NCBI RefSeq assembly: GCF_037151175.1
Contig: NZ_JBBCOR010000009.1
Coordinates: forward strand, 1 to 64,000
Length of the DNA: 64,000 bases
Origin: Asaia sp003994335
GTDB lineage: Bacteria; Pseudomonadota; Alphaproteobacteria; Acetobacterales; Acetobacteraceae
Direction: 5' to 3'
Shown here: positions 9,292-16,839 of the stretch, piece by piece
Position numbering within the stretch: position 1 is the first letter of the stretch
How the letters are laid out: each line of letters begins with the position of its first letter
Notes under the pieces: model-generated
The model's database searches: none
What the model was told of the DNA's origin: nothing
The model's input: the letters and a program-made list of their open reading frames with translations, nothing else
Position numbers and translations under genes: made by a program

Positions 9292-9951
9292 ATGAGTACA
9301 CACCCAGACCATTCTCATTCCCACGATCATGGTCCTTTGCCAGACGATCTGGAACTGCGCGTGAAGTCTATTGAATCGCTTTTGGTTGACAAGAACCTGG
9401 TTGACCCTGCGGCGCTCGATGCACTTGTCGATACCTATCAGAACCGGATTGGTCCCAGAAATGGTGCCGCCGTAGTGGCACGAGCTTGGAGCGAACCGGC
9501 CTATCTTACTCGCTTGCTTGATAATGCCACGGCTGCGATTGCGGAAATGGGATTTTCGGGGGTCCAGGGTGAGGATATGATCGTTGTCGAAAATACGGAT
9601 AACATTCACAATATCATCGTTTGCACTCTCTGTTCCTGCTACCCTTGGCCTGTGCTGGGATTACCTCCTGCATGGTATAAGGCAGCCCCATATCGCGCCC
9701 GCATCGTCCGCGAACCACGGGCGGTACTTGAGGAATTCGGGTTATTACTCCCCGAGACGAAAGAAGTCCGGGTTTGGGATAGTAGCGCCGAAATCAGATA
9801 TATGGTTCTTCCCCAACGTCCTGCTGGCACTGACGGGTGGACGGTGGAGCAACTTGCTTCCCTCGTGACGCGTGACTCAATGATTGGGACGGGTATCATC
9901 TCTCCCCCTGCACAGGCAGAAAGGGCGGACCTGAATGGAGCGCCGTTATGA
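9292..9951 (+). CDS. nthA: Nitrile hydratase alpha subunit, cobalt type
   Basis: This 219-residue alpha subunit hydrates nitriles to amides. The metal-binding motif is Cys111-Thr-Leu-Cys114-Ser115-Cys116 (VCTLCSCYPWPVLGLPP). Threonine in the CTLCSC version marks the non-corrin cobalt type; iron enzymes carry CSLCSC. In the family, two of these cysteines are post-translationally oxidised. The His-rich N-terminus (HPDHSHSHDHG) is common in cobalt-type subunits. The GAAVVARAWSEPAYLTRLL and APYRARIVREPRAVLEEFG regions are typical. Its stop overlaps the next gene by four bases. The gene is intact. Confidence 0.95.
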   Translation: MSTHPDHSHSHDHGPLPDDLELRVKSIESLLVDKNLVDPAALDALVDTYQNRIGPRNGAAVVARAWSEPAYLTRLLDNATAAIAEMGFSGVQGEDMIVVENTDNIHNIIVCTLCSCYPWPVLGLPPAWYKAAPYRARIVREPRAVLEEFGLLLPETKEVRVWDSSAEIRYMVLPQRPAGTDGWTVEQLASLVTRDSMIGTGIISPPAQAERADLNGAPL

Positions 9952-10253
9952 ACGGGATTCATGACTTGGGCGGAATGCACGGTATGGGACCGGTCAATCC
10001 TCCTGCAAGCGAGCCCGTCTTTGCCCACGTTTGGGAGGGCCGGATCTTCGCTTTATTCATTGCGACTTTCGCGGGGGGGCATTTCAATGTGGATGAGTTC
10101 CGTCACGAAATCGAACTGATGGACCCAGCCACTTATCTTCGATCCAGCTACTACGAACACTGGGTTCACGCCATTGAGGCTCTACTTATATCACGTCAGG
10201 TACTTTCGGTTGACGATATTGGCAAGCGCATGCGCGAAGGATCAGCGGGATGA
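9948..10253 (+). CDS. nthB: Nitrile hydratase beta subunit, N-terminal half as a separate gene
   Basis: This 101-residue protein equals the N-terminal half of a normal nitrile hydratase beta chain. It opens MNGIHDLGGMHGMGPV, carries HVWEGRIFAL (the WEGR arginine near residue 32 corresponds to the one that contacts the oxidised cysteines), and SSYYEHWVHAIEALL. A usual beta subunit is about 220-240 residues in one chain; here the frame closes after the helical half. The next gene, overlapping by ATGA, supplies the rest. Both halves keep sensible start codons and overlaps, so this looks like a genuine subunit split rather than a random frameshift, as in toyocamycin nitrile hydratase and thiocyanate hydrolase. 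Confidence 0.88.
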   Translation: MNGIHDLGGMHGMGPVNPPASEPVFAHVWEGRIFALFIATFAGGHFNVDEFRHEIELMDPATYLRSSYYEHWVHAIEALLISRQVLSVDDIGKRMREGSAG

Positions 10254-10603
10254 CTGTACTGACTCTGGATCTCGTTCCAATTGTCGTGCGAACAGGGGCA
10301 TCGTCTCGGGTCTCGACTGAGGAGATCTCGCCGCGGTTCAAAGTCGGCGACCGTATAAGAGCGCGCAATATGAACCCAGCCACCCATACAAGACTACCTC
10401 GCTATGTTCGTTCGCGCGTCGGTATAATTGTCATGGATCATGGCGTCTTCACCTTCGCCGACACTATGGCACATGGGAGTATCCCCTCTCCACAGCATGT
10501 GTACAATATCCGTTTCGAGGCATCTGAGCTGTGGGGAGAGGGTGCGTCTGCGCAGGACTGCGTCCATATCGATCTTTGGGAAAATTATCTGGAGGGTGTG
10601 TGA
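10250..10603 (+). CDS. nthB: Nitrile hydratase beta subunit, C-terminal half as a separate gene
   Basis: This 117-residue protein is the SH3-like C-terminal half of the nitrile hydratase beta chain. It contains RFKVGDRIRARNMNPATHTR, LPRYVRSRVGIIV, YNIRFEASELWGEG and VHIDLWENYLEGV, all conserved in full-length beta subunits. The arginines in the THTRLPRYVR stretch correspond to those that lock the claw-setting cysteines. The ATG at 10250 overlaps the stop of the N-terminal half by four bases, and the accessory gene starts one base after its stop. The first 20 residues form a new N-terminus instead of the usual linker. Confidence 0.88.
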   Translation: MTVLTLDLVPIVVRTGASSRVSTEEISPRFKVGDRIRARNMNPATHTRLPRYVRSRVGIIVMDHGVFTFADTMAHGSIPSPQHVYNIRFEASELWGEGASAQDCVHIDLWENYLEGV

Positions 10604-10604
10604 T

Positions 10605-11060
10605 ATGCTGAACACCTTTGAAGTTTCTTCCTGCGACCAACAGGATAGTACGGCACGGGCCGTTCCTATGGAGACCGCACCTTTTGGCGCGCCATGGCAT
10701 GCGCGCGTCTGGGGGCTGGCCGTACATCTTCATGAGACCGGACTTTTTTCGTGGCCGGAATGGGTGAACGTTTTTTCCCGTACTGTAGCTGCCTTGCCAG
10801 CCGAAGCTGGCGAATGTGTAAATGACACCTATTACAGGCAATGGGCTTCCGCGCTGGAGAGCTTGCTCTCTGCGAACGGGTATCTCCCCATCGAGAGCCT
10901 TGATGCAAAGCATGCTGCATGGACTCATGCACATCTCCACACACCTCACGGTATGCCTGTCGTTTTGGCGGAGCATGGCATGAATCTGCCGTCTGAGGGC
11001 GCTCCAACGGCACCCTTACGGGGTGTTCCGATCCACATAAGTCCGGCGATCAAAGTCTAG
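10605..11060 (+). CDS. Nitrile hydratase accessory (activator) protein
   Basis: This 151-residue protein resembles the nitrile hydratase accessory family, a relative of the beta-subunit N-terminal domain. It has FGAPWHARVWGLAVHLHETG, LFSWPEWVNVF and YYRQWASALESLLSANGY, all typical of cobalt-type activators. Such proteins help insert cobalt into the alpha subunit and mature its cysteines, often by subunit exchange. The start is the ATG at 10605, immediately after the beta C-terminal gene. It is the last structural gene before the regulator, 82 bp downstream. Confidence 0.85.
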   Translation: MLNTFEVSSCDQQDSTARAVPMETAPFGAPWHARVWGLAVHLHETGLFSWPEWVNVFSRTVAALPAEAGECVNDTYYRQWASALESLLSANGYLPIESLDAKHAAWTHAHLHTPHGMPVVLAEHGMNLPSEGAPTAPLRGVPIHISPAIKV

Positions 11061-11142
11061 CGCCCCTACGCCTATCGGCTTATTCTCATCTTGTTAACTG
11101 GCTCAGACTTTTGGAGTTTCGTGGAGAGGAAGATTACCAGCT

Positions 11143-12168
11143 GTGAGTAAATCACCTGACGGGCCCTCACCTACCAGTATTATCCAAACTGAGGACTGGG
11201 CGGGCCCTCTGCTCGACTTGTCTGTTCACCATTCTGGTAAGCGACGTATCGAATATTGGAGAGAAATAATCCTGCGCTTGTTCGCAGATGTACAGATATC
11301 TGCAATTCCGCAGAGTGATTTTTTCGGGAAAGTTTTATCGCAGCGATTTAGCGACCTACGCCTTTCAGTAATATCAGCTTCTGAGCAAAGTGTGGACAGG
11401 AGGTTTCGTGAGGCTCGCAGCGAGTACGAGGATCGCTATTTTGCGGTACTGATGTTGCAGGGTAAACAGATTATCGAACAAAATGGCAGCCACGCAATAC
11501 TTGAGGCCGGTGACATGGCAATCTATGACGCCACGCGGCCACATTCGCTTCGGTTCGAAGGACAGTGGCAGGAGGTAGTCTTCAGCATCGCCAGACCTAC
11601 ACTCAACAATCTACTTGTTAACGCGGAAGACAGGGTAGCCACATCGCTTGCCGTATCTAGTGGTGTCGGCAACGTACTTTCTTCTTACCTCAGTGCGCTG
11701 AGCCGGCAGATTGGTCAGCTGAGCACTGACGAGATGACGCGCCTGGCCGATCCTGCAATAAGTATGTTGGCTATGACTCTGGGTGGGATCAACGGTTCCA
11801 TTAGCGATAGTCCGCACTTGCGCTCGGGCACCCTTTTGCGTGTCAAGCGGTATGTTAATGCGCACCTTCATGATCCCGATCTTGACGCAACGATGATCGC
11901 CTCAGCCAGCGGGTTATCGGTGCGGTATATCAACAAGCTGTTCGCTGCCGAGGGAACGTCGCTTATACGTTATGTCCTTCTCAAGCGTCTTGATCGCTGT
12001 GCGCACTCGCTTTCTGTCACTGGCGGAGCGCGTACAGTGGATAGCATCGCCGACGTCGATTTGCGTTGGGGATTCAATGATATGTCCCATTTCAGTCGTG
12101 CTTTTAAGAAAAGGTTCGGCATGACACCGCGAGAGTGGCGAAAAGATGGAATTCCAAAAAGCCGGTAG
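11143..12168 (+). CDS. AraC/XylS-family transcriptional regulator of the aldoxime-nitrile operon
   Basis: This 341-residue regulator starts at a GTG (11143) preceded by a GAGAGGA box. It has an N-terminal cupin-like ligand domain (about residues 30-190; EAGDMAIYDATRPHSLRFEG is typical of the AraC-binding-like domain). The C-terminus holds two HTH motifs (ATMIASASGLSVRYINKLF and IADVDLRWGFNDMSHFSRAF, then FGMTPREWR). AraC/XylS regulators control aldoxime-nitrile gene clusters in actinobacteria. By position this one probably activates the upstream operon in response to an oxime, nitrile or amide. Confidence 0.88.
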   Translation: MSKSPDGPSPTSIIQTEDWAGPLLDLSVHHSGKRRIEYWREIILRLFADVQISAIPQSDFFGKVLSQRFSDLRLSVISASEQSVDRRFREARSEYEDRYFAVLMLQGKQIIEQNGSHAILEAGDMAIYDATRPHSLRFEGQWQEVVFSIARPTLNNLLVNAEDRVATSLAVSSGVGNVLSSYLSALSRQIGQLSTDEMTRLADPAISMLAMTLGGINGSISDSPHLRSGTLLRVKRYVNAHLHDPDLDATMIASASGLSVRYINKLFAAEGTSLIRYVLLKRLDRCAHSLSVTGGARTVDSIADVDLRWGFNDMSHFSRAFKKRFGMTPREWRKDGIPKSR

Positions 12169-12359
12169 TTGATACGTCGCTACATGAGGCGTTTTGTCAA
12201 TATCATCCCCCTACCAACACTGCATACCTCACGGACTGCGCACCCTGATGGCCGGGTGTATTAAGCTTGGCGAGACAAATTCAGGTCGAAAGCGGTCTCA
12301 AGCCTATCGCCAAGTTCGAAGGCAATAATAAGAATAGGCCTACGAAATTGGCGTCGGCA

Positions 12360-13259
12360 TTACGTTTCACGCTTGCGAACGGCTTCAGTCACAAATTCAC
12401 AGAAGGCCCGAATTTGTTTCAGCCGATCAGTATTCTTAGAGTAATAGAGATATACTGGAGGATAGGTTATCCACGTTTCTTCGAGTACAGGGATCAATTT
12501 GTCGGAGTCGTTTTGCAATTTGCGTATAGGCGAGAATAGTCTACCTATACCTAAGCTATTGCGTATACCGTCGGCGATTACATCAATATCATTGGTAACA
12601 AGAGGCATTTGCGCGCATAATGTAACTCTGCCTTGAAGCACTAGCGGCGCCATACGGTTGGACGTTGTAAAACGATATCCTATGATGGGATGTTGCTCCA
12701 GTTCTTCTATCGTTTGAGGCATACCGTGCCGGGAGAGATACTCTGGTGACATATAGAGCCCCTCACGAACCGGCCCCGAGAGACGGCGAGCGACCATTCC
12801 CTCCTGCAGTCTATCGTAAAAGCGGATGCCAATGTCGTATCCTTCGCTAAGAAGATCGACGGTGCCGTCGTTAACCGAAATTTCTAGCGTGATGCCGGGA
12901 TTACGGACGATGAATTGCGCGATAACTGGGGCAAGATACAATTTGTACGCAAATCGGGCGACTGTGATTCTGAGCGGGCCGGCGATTTCGCGGTTGAGGT
13001 CACGTATACTCGTGATTGCTTGTTGAAGGGCCATAAGCCCTGTCGAAGACGCCTCTAGTAGCGCTTGACCTGTCTCTGTAATGGCGAGCCGACGCGTTGT
13101 GCGGCGGAACAGCGTCGCTCCTACACTTTCCTCAAGCAGCTTGAGCGATTTGCTTACCGAAGGTGGCCCCATCGCAAGAGTCCGCGCAGCTTTTGTTAAG
13201 CTGCCTTCCCTCGCAATGGCGTGAAAGACAACCAGCTGATTGTAGGACGCATTATTCAT
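12360..13259 (-). CDS. LysR-family transcriptional regulator
   Basis: This 299-residue LysR protein has an N-terminal winged HTH (FHAIAREGSLTKAARTLAMG, PPSVSKSLKLLEE, then LFRRTTRRLAITETG). The substrate-binding domain has the usual ISVNDGTVDLLSEGYDIGIRF strand. It diverges from the quinone reductase gene across about 115 bp, the classic LysR arrangement. It probably controls the 13.4-16.2 kb set of redox genes. The inducer is unknown. Confidence 0.9.
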   Translation of the reverse strand: MNNASYNQLVVFHAIAREGSLTKAARTLAMGPPSVSKSLKLLEESVGATLFRRTTRRLAITETGQALLEASSTGLMALQQAITSIRDLNREIAGPLRITVARFAYKLYLAPVIAQFIVRNPGITLEISVNDGTVDLLSEGYDIGIRFYDRLQEGMVARRLSGPVREGLYMSPEYLSRHGMPQTIEELEQHPIIGYRFTTSNRMAPLVLQGRVTLCAQMPLVTNDIDVIADGIRNSLGIGRLFSPIRKLQNDSDKLIPVLEETWITYPPVYLYYSKNTDRLKQIRAFCEFVTEAVRKRET

Positions 13260-13375
13260 GACCGCATTATTTCTTTTCGGGAAATAGTGTTTATACCCCG
13301 AAAAGCCTTAAAATAAAAGCACTCCTGATCCACCCTGTCGATGTAAATCGCTTTAGGTATGGAAGAGCTGTGTGC

Positions 13376-13930
13376 ATGGCCAAGGTTTTAGTAATCTCAG
13401 GGCATCCGGATTTGGAAGCATCAGTTGCCAACAAAGCTATCCTCGACGCTTTTCAGAAGGCCGAGGGATTAGACATCGAAATTCGTGAGGTAAATACGGG
13501 CATTTTCGATGTTTCCGCCGAGCAAATGGCGCTTCTTGAGGCGGATATCGTTGTCTGGCAATTCCCATTCTTTTGGTATGCATTACCTTCTGGCATGAAG
13601 GCTTGGGTAGATAATGTTTTCACGTACGGGTTTGCTTTCGGAGCAGGTGGGGACAGGCTTTGGGGAAAAAAGCTCATACTGTCATTCACTACAGGCGCTC
13701 CGATGAAAGAATACGCCATTGACGGCGCTATGAATTACGAAATAGCCGCGTTTATACCGCCGCTTCGCCAGACTGCATTGTATTGCGGGATGTCATTTGA
13801 GGAGCCGATCATTACCACTGGGATGCACTATATCCCGGGTTTGAGCACTGAGGCCGATCGCGAGAGCATCAAGGCTCGAGCGCGCATGCACTCAGAGCGA
13901 TTGGCCAAACTATGCCGGTCCTTCGGCTGA
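13376..13930 (+). CDS. Flavodoxin-fold NAD(P)H:quinone oxidoreductase
   Basis: This is a protein of about 184 residues in the NQO1/KefF/MdaB flavodoxin-like family. It has a VLVISGHPDLEASVANKAIL N-terminus (flavin phosphate loop), then DIVVWQFPFFWYALPSGMKA and WVDNVFTYGFAFG, which are highly characteristic. It reduces quinones or other electrophiles by two electrons using FAD or FMN. The ATG at 13376 sits at a good distance from a GGAAGAG box; an in-frame GTG at 13370 is too close to it. It is divergent from the LysR gene and is followed by DUF1330, aldo/keto reductase and SDR genes on the same strand. Confidence 0.87.
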   Translation: MAKVLVISGHPDLEASVANKAILDAFQKAEGLDIEIREVNTGIFDVSAEQMALLEADIVVWQFPFFWYALPSGMKAWVDNVFTYGFAFGAGGDRLWGKKLILSFTTGAPMKEYAIDGAMNYEIAAFIPPLRQTALYCGMSFEEPIITTGMHYIPGLSTEADRESIKARARMHSERLAKLCRSFG

Positions 13931-14083
13931 TCACCTCGCGTCAATCCGAGATTGCCCGTCCAACGGGGGCAAAGGTTCGGCGTGGATTTCACAGCAAGAA
14001 TAGCGCAGAACGACGGATCGTCCCCGATCGAGTGGAGTGACGACGACTTCACGGATCTGATTCCGTCTCCTGCCACGGAGTCA

Positions 14084-14389
14084 ATGGATATGGAAAACCC
14101 AGCTTATTTCATAGCTGAAGTCGTTATCAACGATTCTGAGGGACTACAACCCTACCTCGACAAGGTCGAGGCAACGCTTGCGCCGTTTGACGCGAGACCA
14201 CTCGCAAATACTAACGTTATTGCAGGTCTTGAAGGAGAAACGCCGGCTGGTCGTGTAGTCATTCTAGAATTTAAAGATATGGACTCGGCCCAGGCTTGGT
14301 ATGGGTCGCCAGCTTATCAGAACATTATTGGCGCGAGGCTCGTGAGCGCGACCAGCCGAGTCTACATACTTGAGGGTCTCACTGCTTGA
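14084..14389 (+). CDS. DUF1330-family protein
   Basis: This is a ferredoxin-like-fold protein of about 101 residues of the DUF1330 family. It has YFIAEVVINDSEGLQPYLDK, then VVILEFKDMDSAQAWYGSPA and YQNIIGARLVSATSRVYILE. The ATG at 14084 follows a GGAG box; an open frame extends upstream to 13952 but is unlike the family. Function is not established; members often sit with oxidoreductases, as here between the quinone reductase and an aldo/keto reductase. Confidence 0.82.
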   Translation: MDMENPAYFIAEVVINDSEGLQPYLDKVEATLAPFDARPLANTNVIAGLEGETPAGRVVILEFKDMDSAQAWYGSPAYQNIIGARLVSATSRVYILEGLTA

Positions 14390-14480
14390 GGGACGTTACC
14401 CTTCTAAGGCTATCATCTCAAAAATCTGCATTGGAGACATATCGTGGCTACAGAATCATATATACCGCCTAGGGTAGCGC

Positions 14481-15383
14481 TTGGTACCTGGGCCTGGGGG
14501 GGATACGGGCGAGTCTGGAAATGGATATTTTGGTAGTACAATGGCAGGCTCCACCCTGGAGGACGTGGTCGCACATGCGTTTGCGGTCGGCCTGACTTTC
14601 TGGGATACCGCACTCGTTTACGGCATGGGCCGTTCCGAGAAAGTTGTGGGTGGGCTACTCAGAGGGCATGATCGGGCGAGTTACCAAGTTTCAACGAAGT
14701 TCAGGCCACAAGCTGCATCCCAATCCGAGACTGCGGTGAAGGAGATGCTAGAGCAGAGCCTTACAAACATCGGATGTGAAACGATCGACCTCTATTGGAT
14801 TCACAACCCGGCAAACGTTGCGCTTTGGACGCCGCATCTTATTCCGTTGCTCGAAAGCGGCAAGATTAAGCATGTAGGCGTTTCGAACCACAACCTCGCT
14901 CAGATAAGGGAAGCCGACGCGATCCTCAGAGAAGCTGGCTTTCGGATCAGCGCTATCCAAAACCATTACAGCTTGCTCTACCGCAGTTCGGAGCGGGCCG
15001 GCCTGCTTGATTTCTGTCACAAGCACAAGATTGCATTTTTCTCATACATGGTGCTTGAGCAAGGAGCACTTACAGGAAATTATAGTCCTGAAAATCCGCT
15101 ACCAGAGGGCAGCCAGCGAGCCAAAATCTACAATGCTCTTCTTCCGTACATAGCCAAGCGCTACGAAGCGAAAGCTGCGGACATTGCGGTCGCGTGGGCT
15201 ATAGCCAAAGGAACGGTGCCGATTGTTGGAGTGACTAAAACATATCAAGTCGACAGCCTCGCCAAGGTCGCTGCGATCAATCTGTCAGCCTCAGAGATTG
15301 ACCTGTTGGAGAAGCTCTCTGATGAAGCGGGGGTGGATACGCGCGGCTTCTGGGAAGAGGATATGCAGGTTCAAGGACAGTAA
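14481..15383 (+). CDS. Aldo/keto reductase, apparent frameshift near the N-terminus
   Basis: This is an NADPH-dependent aldo/keto reductase. It has FWDTALVYGMGRSEKVVGG (catalytic Asp and Tyr region), Lys in VSTKFRP, IDLYWIHNP, IKHVGVSNHN and a C-terminal IVGVTKTYQVDSL. The open frame starts from a TTG at 14481 that lacks a binding site. The family N-terminus (VALGTWAWG) is encoded in another frame from a GTG at 14444 with a GGAG box. The two frames join only if the seven-G run at 14496-14502 is shortened by one base. Either the gene is broken, the tract varies, or the run length is a sequencing error. Confidence 0.75.
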   Translation: MVPGPGGDTGESGNGYFGSTMAGSTLEDVVAHAFAVGLTFWDTALVYGMGRSEKVVGGLLRGHDRASYQVSTKFRPQAASQSETAVKEMLEQSLTNIGCETIDLYWIHNPANVALWTPHLIPLLESGKIKHVGVSNHNLAQIREADAILREAGFRISAIQNHYSLLYRSSERAGLLDFCHKHKIAFFSYMVLEQGALTGNYSPENPLPEGSQRAKIYNALLPYIAKRYEAKAADIAVAWAIAKGTVPIVGVTKTYQVDSLAKVAAINLSASEIDLLEKLSDEAGVDTRGFWEEDMQVQGQ

Positions 15384-15419
15384 TCTTCCTGCAAAGATGT
15401 TTGAAGTGAGGTCAATGAA

Positions 15420-16151
15420 ATGATGCACAAGAAAGTAGCGCTCGTAACCGGCGCTAACAAGGGTATCGGCTTCGAAATTGCGAAGGCTTTAGCATCCAGG
15501 GGAATTAGTGTTTATATCGGTGCTCGCAGCGCCGAGAGGGGGTACAGGGCGGCGGCTGATTTGAGTGAGAGCGGGCTAGATGCACGGTTCGTGCAACTCG
15601 ATGTTACCGATGATAAAATGATTGCTGCAGCCGCGGAGAAGATTGAGGCCGAGCACGGTGTACTGGATATTCTCGTAAATAATGCCGGGCTTATCGATCA
15701 GGCCGACGGACCTCCAAGCCAGGTTGGACTTGAGGTTCTCCGGCGTACGTTCGAGACTAACTTCTTCGGCGCGGTGTCGGTTTCAAGGGCGTTGCTCCCG
15801 CTCTTGCGTAGGTCACCGGCCGGGCGTGTTGTGAACGTATCCAGCGGGCTAGGCTCGCTGGCCCTGAATGAAGATCCAGAGTGGCCATTCGTTGATACAA
15901 AGCTGTTAGCTTATAATGCTTCCAAGGCTGCGCTAAACATGCTGACTGTGCAGATGGCCTGGGAACTGCGGAACACCGGGATCAAGGTTAACGCTTCGAA
16001 CCCAAATTTTACCGATACTGATCTTGTTCCTGGACTGGAAGGTGGCCGTCCGGCGGTTGACGGCGCACGGACCTCCATCGACCTCGCGCTGCTTGCAGCT
16101 GAAGGACCAACGGGAGGCTTTTTCGAAGATGGTAAGCGCTTACCTTGGTGA
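15420..16151 (+). CDS. SDR-family carbonyl reductase-like oxidoreductase
   Basis: This 243-residue classical SDR has TGANKGIGFEIAKALASRG (NADP-binding TGxxxGIG), LDILVNNAG, VVNVSSGLGSL, then YNASKAAL (catalytic YxxxK). The KGIG version and overall layout resemble plant and bacterial carbonyl reductase-type SDRs. It begins 36 bp after the aldo/keto reductase and ends the LysR-linked gene set, just before IS debris. A tandem ATGATG leaves the start ambiguous by one codon. Confidence 0.87.
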   Translation: MMHKKVALVTGANKGIGFEIAKALASRGISVYIGARSAERGYRAAADLSESGLDARFVQLDVTDDKMIAAAAEKIEAEHGVLDILVNNAGLIDQADGPPSQVGLEVLRRTFETNFFGAVSVSRALLPLLRRSPAGRVVNVSSGLGSLALNEDPEWPFVDTKLLAYNASKAALNMLTVQMAWELRNTGIKVNASNPNFTDTDLVPGLEGGRPAVDGARTSIDLALLAAEGPTGGFFEDGKRLPW

Positions 16152-16221
16152 TTTTTTCATATCCTGCTTGGGAATAAGGGCTTAGGATCATCCGATCAGC
16201 AAATACTTCCTCGGTTCGTGG

Positions 16222-16364
16222 ACAAATGTTGACAGTAACGTCCGTAAATGACTCAACGCTGCCTTTGGGAGGTGTGGTTGGGCGGGCGAATTGGGCTTTC
16301 GGACGAGGGATGGGCAATCATTAGAACGCTGCTTCCGCCTGAGGCGGGTCGTGGCTGCCAGAAG
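16222..16364 (+). pseudogene. IS5-family transposase N-terminal fragment, right border of the island
   Basis: The terminal sequence at 16222-16240 is followed by a short frame from an ATG at 16249 (RIGLSDEGWAIIRTLLPPEA). It is homologous to the N-terminus of the IS5-type transposase at 2938-3288 but in inverted orientation. The frame then runs straight into IS3-type sequence, so the element is interrupted. Confidence 0.7.
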
Positions 16365-16424
16365 TGGTCCCCGTCTTTTGGACAGGGCGATAAGCTATAA
16401 TCCGACCTGAGAGAGAACGGGTTT

Positions 16425-16700
16425 ATGGGTGCGGTTACACGGAAGAGGTATCCGGGCGAGTTTAAGTCACGGGTTGCGCTGAAGGCGATCCGGGGCGAGC
16501 AGACACTGGCGGAACTGGGATCGCAACAAGGTGCGCATCAGACGATGATCGCCTAGTGGAAGCGTCAGGCAGTTGAGGGCATGGCGGGCATTTTCTCTTG
16601 CAAGGCGACACCGGAGACGGGGGCCAGTCCTGCAGATGTGGAGAAGCTTCACGCCAAGATCTAGCAGCTCATGATGGGACGTGATTTTTTGCGCGATGCC
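16425..16700 (+). pseudogene. IS3-family OrfA remnant
   Basis: The frame from 16425 reads TRKRYPGEFKSRVALKAIRG and then EQTLAELGSQQGAHQTMIA, the helix-turn-helix OrfA of IS3-family elements. In-frame TAG codons interrupt it after residue 44 and again near the end. A typical IS3-like terminal stretch (TGGTCCCCGTCTTTTGGACA) precedes it at about 16366-16385. The element is inactive. Confidence 0.65.
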
Positions 16701-16735
16701 TCTGTTCGGTTGGGCGTGATCAGAGGCGGTCCGTG

Positions 16736-16809
16736 CGTTGCTGCGCGCTACGAAAGATGTCCGGTCGTGTTCATCTCGGCGTGCTGCAAGCGTTATCTTC
16801 TGGCTGTGA
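16736..16809 (+). pseudogene. IS5-family transposase C-terminal scrap
   Basis: A short stretch encodes ARYERCPVVFISAC, matching the RYDRCPTVFFSAI motif seen at the start of the window, and then loses the family end. Together with the fragment at 16222-16364 it brackets the IS3 remnant. This suggests an IS3 element inserted into an IS5 element and both then decayed. Confidence 0.5.
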
Positions 16810-16839
16810 ACTCTGATCCAGACCAGGCTGCTGATGTTT

